Assembly: GCA_041481485.1 (NCBI GenBank)
Contig: JBGPBY010000107.1
Location: forward strand, 1-17,320
Origin: JBGPBY01 sp041481485
GTDB lineage: Bacteria > Acidobacteriota > Terriglobia > 20CM-2-55-15
Reading direction: 5' to 3'
DNA length: 17,320 nt
Position numbers and translations under genes: made by a program. A model generated the notes under the pieces. The model did no database searches. It was not told the DNA's origin and saw only the letters and a list, made by a program, of their open reading frames with translations. Below are positions 7,717 through 14,374 of the stretch, piece by piece. The stretch's first letter is position 1; the number at the start of each line of letters is the position of its first letter.

Positions 7717-8860
7717 GGTTCTTTGCCAGAAATGCAATATTATCGCGAGTCACGAATGCATCGTAGTTTCTTGTTGAAGCCAGCAGTCCGATATTTTCCG
7801 ATTTCTTACCGATGAGTTTCACCGCATCGGCGCTCGAGTAGTTTGCAATTCCGCGGGCAAGTTCCGTCCCTTCCGGACCGACAATCGCCACGACATCTCC
7901 TGCTTCGAAACTGTTTTCGATTTGCGTAATACCTGGAAACAGGAGACTCGCATTCTTTCGAGCAACCGCCTCGAGGGCTCCGGCATTAATGTGAACACGG
8001 CCGGATACCGATGAGGCGAAAGCAATCCAGCGGCGCTTGCCGGATAGCCCTTCCATCTTTCCAGAGAACAGTGTGCCTTCCGGTTCGCCGGCAAATATCC
8101 TCTGAAGAACTCCGGGTTTCAATCCATTGGCGATAATCGCCATACCTCCGGAATTCATGGCAATGGCTGCGGCCTGAAGTTTGGTCGCCATTCCGCCGCG
8201 GCCGCGAGACGATTTGCGGCCTGCGAGCGCCTCGATTTCGGGAGTAATTTCGTCGACTTGCTCTATCTGTGCCGCGCCTGGATTCTCGTGAGGGTTGTCG
8301 GTGAAAAGGCCGTCGACGTCGGAAAGCAATATCAGAAGCTGCGCTTCGAGCTTGCTCATGACCAGCGCGCTCAGCTTGTCGTTGTCACTGAAACTTGCGG
8401 TTCGCTCGGAGACTTCCAGCTCGCTGGTTGCGACGGTATCGTTCTCGTTGATGACCGGAATTACTCCCATGTCGAGCAATGTCATGAGCGTGTTTCTCAG
8501 ATTTAAATAGCGCTTGCGATTTGAGAAATCCTCTTCAGTCAGAAGAACCTGGGCGGGGACCAGACCAAACCGGCCAAACCCGCTTTCATAGATGCTCATC
8601 AACCGGCTTTGTCCAACCGCGGCAAATGCCTGTTTTTGTGCAAGCAGCGCGCTTTGCGATTTCATCTTCAGAGTATTGGCGCCCAGCGCCACTGCCCCGG
8701 AAGAGACGGTGATGATTTGGGTGCCGGCGAGCCGCGCTGCGGCAAGATCGTCGATCAGAGAGAGGATTCGGTCGAGAGCAAGCTCACCATTCGTATCGAA
8801 AAACAAATTCGAGCCCAGCTTGACGACGACGCGCCTGACATCTTTTAATTTGCGCCGCAT
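7709..8860 (-). CDS. proB: Glutamate 5-kinase with PUA domain
   Basis: This enzyme phosphorylates glutamate to gamma-glutamyl phosphate, the committed and usually proline-inhibited step of proline synthesis. The 383 residues comprise an amino-acid-kinase domain (about 10-260) and a C-terminal PUA domain (about 283-360). Visible motifs are VVVKLGSNLF at 11-20, SSGAVALG at 53-60, VINENDTVA at 136-144, SDNDKLSA at 158-165 and GGMATKLQAA at 222-231. The length agrees with the long PUA-containing form (E. coli 367). The gene starts four bases after the last base of the upstream SirB1-like gene and overlaps proA by eight bases, so the three are one transcriptional unit. The start lacks a Shine-Dalgarno, as expected for coupled translation. 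All key kinase motifs are intact. Confidence 0.97.
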   Translation of the reverse strand: MRRKLKDVRRVVVKLGSNLFFDTNGELALDRILSLIDDLAAARLAGTQIITVSSGAVALGANTLKMKSQSALLAQKQAFAAVGQSRLMSIYESGFGRFGLVPAQVLLTEEDFSNRKRYLNLRNTLMTLLDMGVIPVINENDTVATSELEVSERTASFSDNDKLSALVMSKLEAQLLILLSDVDGLFTDNPHENPGAAQIEQVDEITPEIEALAGRKSSRGRGGMATKLQAAAIAMNSGGMAIIANGLKPGVLQRIFAGEPEGTLFSGKMEGLSGKRRWIAFASSVSGRVHINAGALEAVARKNASLLFPGITQIENSFEAGDVVAIVGPEGTELARGIANYSSADAVKLIGKKSENIGLLASTRNYDAFVTRDNIAFLAKNHD

Positions 8861-8863
8861 GGT

Positions 8864-9697
8864 TCAGTTCATCATGGCCTGAATGCGCCGAAGTTTGAGC
8901 AGGTGCTCCTCGACTTCCGAGCGGTCCTTCGCGCCGGGGACAGCTTTGAGATAATGCTCCAGGTCGCGAATGGCCTTTTCAAATTGCCGCAGCCGCAGCC
9001 TCAACAGGCCGCGGTCCCGGTACTGGTCCGCATCGTCAGGATTGACCAGCATCATCATGTCGACGATGGCAAGGCCCTTATCGTAGGTTTGTCCCTTCAA
9101 ATAGATCGCCTTCAGGTTATTGAGCATACGAGCCAGAATCTGGCGGTGAGTGACGGTGGCAAGAAGCTGTTCGGAGAATTGCAGCGAATCGCCATAAAGC
9201 TGTTTCAGACGCGCTTCGCAATCGGACTGTGACAGCAGATCGCCGCGATTGAAGGGATCCAGAAAGAATTCCTGGGAGCGGTCGTTGTATTTCAACAGGA
9301 AATGACCGGGCATTCCCACGCCTGCCAACGGGAACGACAGGCGCCGCGCAATCTCGAGATAGACTGCGGAGAGCGTGATTGGTATACCGACCCGGCGCTC
9401 CATGACGTCGTTGAAGAAACTGTTACGCGGATCGTAATAGTCTTCAGTATTGCCGCGAAATCCGAGGATGCCAAACAGCACGTCATTGATCTTTTCGACA
9501 ATCTGAAGTGGCGAATCGCCGGAGCCCATGGTTTGCCGGATTTGTGAGGCAATGTCATCGAGCTGATCCAGATACGGAGTTATGGTCAACTGAGGATATT
9601 CCTCACATGCCATCAGCAAAGCGGCTTCAGCCAGCGGTATGGCTCCATCAGGTAATGTCACTAGCTGCTGAAATGTCTGACGTGACCGGGCACTCAT
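8864..9697 (-). CDS. SirB1 family protein: transglutaminase-like domain plus TPR
   Basis: The 277-residue protein has a SirB1 N-terminal, transglutaminase-like (Transglut_core2) domain at about 35-185. The family signature is RRVGIPITLSAVYLEIARRLSFPLAGVGMPGHFLL, split by short loops in homologues. Tetratricopeptide-like helices occupy about 195-265 (ending in DLEHYLKAVPGA). Family members are annotated as protein-interaction or peptidase-like, but the biochemical role is not established. I see no obvious catalytic cysteine in the core, so catalysis is doubtful. The open frame extends to 9994, but that extension is cysteine- and arginine-rich, overlaps the divergent thiO gene, and looks like non-coding shadow. 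The ATG at 9697 gives the usual family N-terminus. It is the first gene of the proBA operon. Confidence 0.88.
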   Translation of the reverse strand: MSARSRQTFQQLVTLPDGAIPLAEAALLMACEEYPQLTITPYLDQLDDIASQIRQTMGSGDSPLQIVEKINDVLFGILGFRGNTEDYYDPRNSFFNDVMERRVGIPITLSAVYLEIARRLSFPLAGVGMPGHFLLKYNDRSQEFFLDPFNRGDLLSQSDCEARLKQLYGDSLQFSEQLLATVTHRQILARMLNNLKAIYLKGQTYDKGLAIVDMMMLVNPDDADQYRDRGLLRLRLRQFEKAIRDLEHYLKAVPGAKDRSEVEEHLLKLRRIQAMMN

Positions 9698-9742
9698 GGC
9701 GAGAAGGCTAGAGTAGCACGAAGCCACAGCGTGCGGTTCATG

Positions 9743-9748
9743 TAGAAT
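9743..9748 (+). promoter_or_regulatory. -10 hexamer positioned for a leaderless thiO mRNA
   Basis: TAGAAT ends six bases before the thiO ATG at 9755, which would place the transcription start at or next to the A of the ATG. No Shine-Dalgarno precedes this ATG. The -35 region shows no good match. TANNNT about six bases upstream of the start codon is the usual layout for leaderless genes in other phyla. This is a positional inference only. Confidence 0.35.
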
Positions 9749-9754
9749 GGCCAG

Positions 9755-10855
9755 ATGCCTGACGTCATCGTGGTGGGGGGCGGTGTGGTTGGCCTTTCCA
9801 TCGCTCAAGCCGTTGCCGCTAAAGGAAGATCGGTCACCGTTTTGGATCCGGGAGATCCCACCAGCGCAGCATCCTGGGCCGCGGCGGGAATGCTCGCTCC
9901 CCTCAGTGAATCGGAACGTCCGGATGCCTTTTTTGAACTTTGCGCGGCCAGCCTTCGCCTTTACCGTCTCTGGGCCGGACGCCTGCAGACTCAATCCGGT
10001 CTGGATCCGGAATACGATGAGTCCGGACTTCTCTGTGTTGCCACATCAAAACAATCACTGAACGCATTGAAAAAGCGAATGGCGTGGCAACACGACGCGG
10101 GTTTTTCTTCAGAGTTTCTGACTCCCGAAGATGTTCAACGGCTGGAGCCGAATCTGACTCTGGAAGTCACCGGAGGTGTGCACACGCCGGGTGAATTTCA
10201 GGTGAGGCCGCGCCGACTGCTGGAAGCATTGAAAGCAGCATGCGTTGCCAGCGGTGTCGAAGTTCAGGCCGGACAACGCGTGCGTGCGGTCCTACACGAG
10301 AATGAACAGGTGTCAGGTGTCGAGACCGAAACTGGAAACATCTCGGGAGAATGTGTTGTCATCGCTTCCGGAGTTCGATCGACTGAAATCCTCGGACTTC
10401 GTCCGCGGCTGCGCATGAAAGCGCGAAAAGGGCAGATTCTTTCCTTAACGGCGCCGATGCCTTTATTTCGAAGATTGATCCGGTGGGAACACTCCTACAT
10501 GGTACAGCGCAAGGATGGGGAGCTTGTCGTCGGTGCCACCAATGAGGATGCCGGAATGGATCGCAACATTACTCCTGCAGGAATTGGAGAGCTGCTGGCT
10601 AGGGCACAAGAGATTTCATCCCACACCGCATCGTTCGCAATTCGCGAAATGTGGACCGGCTTACGCCCTGCAACCGCAGACGGACTGCCGGTGCTGGGAC
10701 ACGCCGGTATTCGTGGCTTGATTTACGCCGCAGGCCACTATCGCAACGGTATACTTCTGGCTCCAATCACGGCATCGATCGTTACTGCTTTGATCGAAGG
10801 TGAAGCGCCGCCGGTCGCTCTCGAACCCTTCGCCCCTGACCGATTTGAAGTATAA
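9755..10855 (+). CDS. thiO: Glycine oxidase (thiamine thiazole synthesis)
   Basis: ThiO oxidises glycine with oxygen to dehydroglycine (iminoacetate), ammonia and peroxide; dehydroglycine supplies the C-N unit of the thiamine thiazole ring. The 366 residues fit the DAO (FAD-dependent oxidoreductase) family. An N-terminal Rossmann motif VVGGGVVGLSIA lies at about 6-17, followed by SAASWAAAGMLAP at about 37-49, where ThiO proteins show the same AAGML pattern. WTGLRPATADGLPVLG and the FAD-contacting GHYRNGILLAP lie near the C-terminus. The last motif favours ThiO over D-amino-acid oxidase or sarcosine oxidase relatives. No thiS, thiG or thiE is adjacent; a MoeB/ThiF-like gene lies about 5 kb downstream. 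The gene is divergent from the proBA operon across 57 bases, and mqnE starts 12 bases after its stop. Confidence 0.88.
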   Translation: MPDVIVVGGGVVGLSIAQAVAAKGRSVTVLDPGDPTSAASWAAAGMLAPLSESERPDAFFELCAASLRLYRLWAGRLQTQSGLDPEYDESGLLCVATSKQSLNALKKRMAWQHDAGFSSEFLTPEDVQRLEPNLTLEVTGGVHTPGEFQVRPRRLLEALKAACVASGVEVQAGQRVRAVLHENEQVSGVETETGNISGECVVIASGVRSTEILGLRPRLRMKARKGQILSLTAPMPLFRRLIRWEHSYMVQRKDGELVVGATNEDAGMDRNITPAGIGELLARAQEISSHTASFAIREMWTGLRPATADGLPVLGHAGIRGLIYAAGHYRNGILLAPITASIVTALIEGEAPPVALEPFAPDRFEV

Positions 10856-10856
10856 T
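10851..10856 (+). promoter_or_regulatory. Perfect -10 box overlapping the thiO stop, upstream of mqnE
   Basis: TATAAT at 10851-10856 spans the last codon and TAA of thiO. The mqnE ATG follows 11 bases later, so a transcript from here would have a leader of only about five bases, with no Shine-Dalgarno. The -35 candidate is weak (TTCGCC at 10829-10834, 16-base spacer). The exact consensus may partly reflect chance in a GTA-TAA stop context. Confidence 0.35.
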
Positions 10857-10867
10857 TTCGGTTTCTT

Positions 10868-11962
10868 ATGAGCGCACTGTCTTCCATTGTCGGAAAAGTT
10901 GAGAGCGGCGAACGCTTGTCTTTCGATGATGGTGTGGCCCTGTACCACACATCCGAACTGATGACATTGGCGCGCTGCGCCAATCGCGTCCGTGAGCGTT
11001 TGAATGGAAATCTGGCGTATTACAACGTCAACCGGCATATCAATTACACCAATGTCTGCGCCATCGATTGCCAGTTATGTCAGGGTGCCTATGCCCGCAA
11101 GCCGGGTGAAGAAGGCGGCTATGCCATGCGGCTCGACGAGGTATTTCGCTTCGCCGAAGCCGAGCACACCGACTCCACGACGGAGTTTCACGTCGTGGGC
11201 GGACTCAATCCGGATCTTCCGTTCAACTACTATGTCGATCTGATTCGGGGACTGAAAGAACGATTTCCGCTGGTCCACCTCAAAGCATTCACGATGGTGG
11301 AATTGGATTTTTTCACAAAAATTACGAAGAAGCCGCTGGAATGGGTAATCGAGACTCTGCGTGAAGCGGGTATGGGAAGCTGCCCCGGCGGTGGTGCTGA
11401 AATTTTTTCGGAACGCGCAAGGCCATTGATTGCGGGACATAAGATTTCCGGAAACCGATGGCTCGAAGTGGCCCGGATTGTTCATAAGTCCGGCATTCGC
11501 ACCAATGCGACGATGCTGTATGGACATATTGAAACGCTTGAGGAGCGAGTGGATCATCTGATCCGGCTGCGCGAGCTGCAGGATGAGACTAGCGGATTCC
11601 AGTGCTTTATACCGCTGGCGTTTCACCCCGAAAACACGTTTTACGCCAGTTTGCCTGCGACGACCGGTTTGGACGATCTCAAAACCATCGCCGTATCGCG
11701 GCTGATGCTGGACAACTTTCCGCACATTAAAGCTTATTGGGTAACGATGACTCCGGATCTGGCCCAGGTCGCGTTGCGATTTGGAGCCGACGATCTCGAT
11801 GGCACCATCGTTGAAGAGCGGATCATTCATGGCGCCGGAACCCCGACCGACCGGGGTATGACTCGAACTGAGATTGAAAAACTCATCCGCGACGCCGGCC
11901 GCGAACCCATGGAACGCGACACTTTGTACAATCCCGTGCAGCGTGTCTCGGAGTTTGTTTAG
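10868..11962 (+). CDS. mqnE: Aminofutalosine synthase (radical SAM, menaquinone by futalosine route)
   Basis: MqnE joins the enolpyruvyl side chain product of MqnA to the SAM adenosyl group, forming aminofutalosine in the alternative menaquinone pathway. The 364 residues hold the radical-SAM CxxxCxxC cluster motif at Cys64, Cys68 and Cys71, preceded by HINYTNVC. Further motifs are FHVVGGLNPDLPFNYY, LKAFTMVELDFF, AGMGSCPGGGAEIF, TNATMLYGHIET and FIPLAFHPENT. The last is characteristic of MqnE, although the paralogue MqnC is similar. The stretch after the cluster (CQLCQGAYARK) is less aromatic than the usual CKFCAF but keeps all three cysteines. No other mqn gene is in the window. It presumably implies menaquinone respiration through the futalosine route. 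It lies 12 bases after thiO and 25 bases before the CBS gene. Confidence 0.9.
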   Translation: MSALSSIVGKVESGERLSFDDGVALYHTSELMTLARCANRVRERLNGNLAYYNVNRHINYTNVCAIDCQLCQGAYARKPGEEGGYAMRLDEVFRFAEAEHTDSTTEFHVVGGLNPDLPFNYYVDLIRGLKERFPLVHLKAFTMVELDFFTKITKKPLEWVIETLREAGMGSCPGGGAEIFSERARPLIAGHKISGNRWLEVARIVHKSGIRTNATMLYGHIETLEERVDHLIRLRELQDETSGFQCFIPLAFHPENTFYASLPATTGLDDLKTIAVSRLMLDNFPHIKAYWVTMTPDLAQVALRFGADDLDGTIVEERIIHGAGTPTDRGMTRTEIEKLIRDAGREPMERDTLYNPVQRVSEFV

Positions 11963-11975
11963 TCCGCAATTATTC

Positions 11976-11981
11976 AGGAGG
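11976..11981 (+). promoter_or_regulatory. Shine-Dalgarno setting the CBS protein start
   Basis: AGGAGG ends six bases before the ATG at 11988. It supports this start over longer in-frame extensions that would run back into the end of mqnE (to 11874). It is one of the few strong ribosome sites in the window. Confidence 0.65.
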
Positions 11982-11987
11982 CATCAT

Positions 11988-12413
11988 ATGGCGATAAGCA
12001 GCAAATTCGTGGTGACTGTTTCGCGAACCGCAACTGTGCTGGATGCAATCCAGGCCATGGCCGGCGCCAAAGTGGGCAGTATTGCGGTCGTCGACGGCAA
12101 TGTCCTTGTCGGTATTTTCAGCGAACGCGACGTGATGCTGCGCATTGTGGCGGAAGGCCGCGACCCAAAAACCACCGTCATTGAAGAAGTAATGACTTCA
12201 CCCGTGCAGACGATTCAAAAGCGAACCACGAATGACGAAGCGCTTCGCATCATGGTGCAAAACCACATCCGGCATCTTCCGGTTGTCGACGAAAAGGGCG
12301 AGATTCAGGCGATGGTTTCCATGCGCAGCCTGCTGGAGGAAAAAGTTCAGGATCTGCACCAGCAGCTGGATTCCCTGGAGTCCTACATCACCGCCGACGG
12401 CATCGGAGGATAG
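11988..12413 (+). CDS. CBS-domain pair protein
   Basis: The 141-residue protein is a stand-alone tandem CBS (Bateman) module, which usually binds adenosyl compounds such as AMP, ATP or SAM and regulates a partner. CBS1 covers about 10-65 (ATVLDAIQAMAGAKVGSIAVV, then VGIFSERDVMLRIV). CBS2 covers about 75-125 (MTSPVQTIQKRTTNDEALRIM, then HIRHLPVVDEKGEIQAMVSMRSLL). A short coiled coil (EEKVQDLHQQLDSLESYI) ends the protein and could mediate dimerisation. The SERD and VSMRSLL motifs match the ligand-site S/T-x-x-D region, with the second site altered (S-x-R rather than T-x-x-D), so one site may be weak. No catalytic domain or DNA-binding domain is fused. It follows mqnE by 25 bases with its own strong ribosome site. 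Its partner is unknown. Confidence 0.9.
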   Translation: MAISSKFVVTVSRTATVLDAIQAMAGAKVGSIAVVDGNVLVGIFSERDVMLRIVAEGRDPKTTVIEEVMTSPVQTIQKRTTNDEALRIMVQNHIRHLPVVDEKGEIQAMVSMRSLLEEKVQDLHQQLDSLESYITADGIGG

Positions 12414-12428
12414 TTCTGCGATGGCAGC

Positions 12429-12537
12429 CCACTGAAGGCGCGGTCTATGACCGCGCACAATCTCTCGTCATTGGATACCTGTCCGAAAAATTCCAGTCTG
12501 AAAAAATGTGCGCGGTCATAGACCACGCCTTCAGTGG
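12429..12537. repeat. REPIN-like inverted repeat, copy 2 (covarying GAAG variant)
   Basis: Arms of 31 bases at 12429-12459 and 12507-12537 are reverse complements with one mismatch (an A at 12525 where the other copies have G). The tetranucleotide reads GAAG instead of GTAG, and the opposite arm carries the matching change (CTTC instead of CTAC), so pairing is kept. The loop shares AATCTCT at its start and CTGAAAAA near its end with copy 1, which points to a common ancestor. It lies between the CBS gene and the DUF3300 gene, both rightward. Confidence 0.85.
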
Positions 12538-12646
12538 CCGCCGTCAATTCTGAATTTATCTTCAGTCTCTGCAACTCCAAATCTGTGATATTTGCTTCCA
12601 TTAGAAAAACTTTAGCCATAACGCAGGTTGAGCCGTCGAAGGTGGA

Positions 12647-12652
12647 TGGAGG
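12647..12652 (+). promoter_or_regulatory. Ribosome site setting the DUF3300 protein start
   Basis: The GGAGG core at 12648-12652 ends five bases before the ATG at 12658. It supports that start over an in-frame TTG at 12628, which lacks a ribosome site and would put ten charged residues ahead of the signal peptide. Confidence 0.55.
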
Positions 12653-12657
12653 CGAAG

Positions 12658-14187
12658 ATGACCACTTCCAAATTGATGAAGCACAAGGGAATTGTGATTG
12701 GATTCAGCGTTGCGGCCATTATCTGGCTTTTGTCCTCGACATCTGTTCAGGCACAGCAGCAAGCGCAGGGTCCATACCTCTCACCGAATCAGTTGGAGGA
12801 CTTGGTCGCTCCTATCGCTCTCTATCCCGATCCGCTGATCAGCCAGATCCTGGTGGGATCGACATATCCGCTTGAAATCGTAGAAGCCAGTCAGTGGCTG
12901 GCCAAAAATCCAAATCTCTCCGGAGCGGCTCTGACCAATGCGGCCCTCCAGCAGGATTGGGATCCGAGTATTCAGGCACTGGTACCGTTTCCCGACGTTC
13001 TAACCTACCTCACAGAGGATATTGCCTGGACCACCAGCCTCGGAAACGCATTTCTCGCTCAGGAATCCGACGTCATGGATGCCATTCAACGCATGAGGGC
13101 GCGCGCCGTCCAATTGGGCAAGCTATCGCCTTCGCCGCAGGAACAGATCATCCGAACCTACGATTCCGGACAGACGATTTACACGATTCTACCGGCGGAT
13201 CCCTACGTTATTTACGTTCCTGTATACGACCCGCTGTGGATTTGGGGCCCGTCCGTCTACTATCCGTATCCTCGATGGTATTACTCTCCTCATGCTCCGG
13301 TCCTGTATTACAACCGCGGAATATCCGTGAACCTGTTTTTCGGTACGGCCTGGCAGGGATGGAACAACTGGGGCTGGCGTCCGGCATGGACCGGCCACAG
13401 TGTGCTGGTGAATAACACATTTATTTACGGCCACAATCTGAACGCGCGCTCCTACAACACTTCGGTTGTCAATACGCGCTGGTCGCACGATGAAAATCAT
13501 CGGCAGGGCGTTCCGTATCCCAACCGCGAACTTGCGGATCGTTACCACGGCAGGAATGGAGCGGCGAGTTCATTTGTTTCTTCTTCCCCCAGAGCGGTAA
13601 CGGCGCCGTCACCGTCCAGAAACACCGTACCGGCACAAGACCGTGTTGGAATCCAGCGGCAGAATCCTTCATCTCCGGTTTCCACGCGGGAACCCGACCG
13701 TCAGCGGAATGAATTGCGCAGCAATACGCCGCGCCGGACGGATGCCCCAGTGCCTGTTCAGTCCAGAGATCCGGCGCCGCGCCCAATCCAGGATACTCAT
13801 GCACCTGCTCAGAGAACGAATCCGCCGAGCACGATGAATGTCCCTCAGCTGACAACATCGAGTCCGGTGAGAAGCAACCTGCCCAATTCCACCAATCCCT
13901 CATTATTGAACCGTGAAGCAAGGCCGCAACCTGGTTCTGTAGTGACGTCCCGAGATCCGGGGCCGACGCAATCGCAATTCCGGAATTCCACACCATCGCG
14001 CACGGTTCCTACAGCGCGTGAAGTGGCGCCATCGCAGTATCGGGATGCTTCGCCATCGCGCAACGTTCCCTCGGCTCGTGAAGTGGCACCGGCGCAATCC
14101 AATACGAGAAGGGAATCCTCCAATTCGGGCGATCAGTCCGGACATGGTTCGGCCAGTCGAGGTGATTCTCACAGCGGACGCCGTTAA
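12658..14187 (+). CDS. DUF3300 family exported protein with disordered P/S/R-rich tail
   Basis: The 509-residue protein has a signal peptide (hydrophobic about 11-27, cleavage after SVQA near 32). The DUF3300 domain follows at about 37-190: YLSPNQLEDLVAPIALYPDP, then EASQWL, QDWDPSIQALVPFPDVL, TEDIAWTTSLGNAFLAQ and DAIQRMRARA, then PADPYVIYVPVYDP. A tryptophan- and tyrosine-rich stretch at about 190-250 (PRWYYSPHAP, WQGWNNWGWRPAW) looks surface-exposed and beta-rich. From about 300 to the end the protein is low-complexity P/S/R/T/N, probably disordered. It contains a 20-residue duplication (SRTVPTAREVAP and SRNVPSAREVAP). The domain's function is not known; an envelope location is implied by the signal. 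No partner gene is apparent. REPINs flank the gene on both sides. Confidence 0.9.
   Translation: MTTSKLMKHKGIVIGFSVAAIIWLLSSTSVQAQQQAQGPYLSPNQLEDLVAPIALYPDPLISQILVGSTYPLEIVEASQWLAKNPNLSGAALTNAALQQDWDPSIQALVPFPDVLTYLTEDIAWTTSLGNAFLAQESDVMDAIQRMRARAVQLGKLSPSPQEQIIRTYDSGQTIYTILPADPYVIYVPVYDPLWIWGPSVYYPYPRWYYSPHAPVLYYNRGISVNLFFGTAWQGWNNWGWRPAWTGHSVLVNNTFIYGHNLNARSYNTSVVNTRWSHDENHRQGVPYPNRELADRYHGRNGAASSFVSSSPRAVTAPSPSRNTVPAQDRVGIQRQNPSSPVSTREPDRQRNELRSNTPRRTDAPVPVQSRDPAPRPIQDTHAPAQRTNPPSTMNVPQLTTSSPVRSNLPNSTNPSLLNREARPQPGSVVTSRDPGPTQSQFRNSTPSRTVPTAREVAPSQYRDASPSRNVPSAREVAPAQSNTRRESSNSGDQSGHGSASRGDSHSGRR
13993..14097 (+). repeat. 60-bp in-frame direct repeat in the tail of the DUF3300 gene
   Basis: A segment beginning CCATCGCGCA near 13993 recurs exactly 60 bases later near 14053, with diverged third positions. 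Each copy encodes S-R-x-V-P-x-A-R-E-V-A-P-x-Q. The frame is kept (20 codons). It suggests a recent local duplication in a disordered region that tolerates length change. Confidence 0.7.
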
Positions 14188-14193
14188 TCTGGC

Positions 14194-14316
14194 CCACTGT
14201 AGGCGCGGTCTATGACCGCGCACAGTTTGTCGGAGTGGGATCCCTCGGATTGAATATCCATAAACACTATTCATAAACGAGAGACTGTGCGCGGTCATAG
14301 ACCGCGCCTACAGTGG
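14194..14316. repeat. REPIN-like inverted repeat, copy 3
   Basis: Arms of 33 bases at 14194-14226 and 14284-14316 are perfect reverse complements around a 57-base loop. The arm core is the same GTAG plus GCGCGGTC-TAT-GACCGCGC as in copy 1, extended inward by ACAGT/ACTGT. The loop is unrelated to the loops of copies 1 and 2, so only the arms define the family. It begins seven bases after the stop of the DUF3300 gene and ends 58 bases before the permease start. Confidence 0.85.
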
Positions 14317-14374
14317 AAACACACCCACAAGGTTGGGTCTTGTATCTTCCTCATGCCGGTGTCATGTTCGTAGT

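Noticed and set aside
9698..9994. 99-residue N-terminal extension of the SirB1-like protein
   Set aside because: It overlaps the divergent thiO gene, is not like the family N-terminus, and a family-like start exists at 9697.
11075..11830. 251-aa open frame on the minus strand
   Set aside because: It is antisense to mqnE, whose radical-SAM motif and family signatures are clear.
5435..14316. CRISPR array or attachment sites
   Set aside because: The repeats are inverted pairs several kilobases apart with unequal loops, not regularly spaced direct repeats. No cas genes or integrase are present.
14333..14374. TTG start for the AI-2E family permease
   Set aside because: The extension is cysteine- and serine-rich, unlike the family N-terminus, and has no properly spaced ribosome site. 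GTG at 14375 is preferred, with low certainty.
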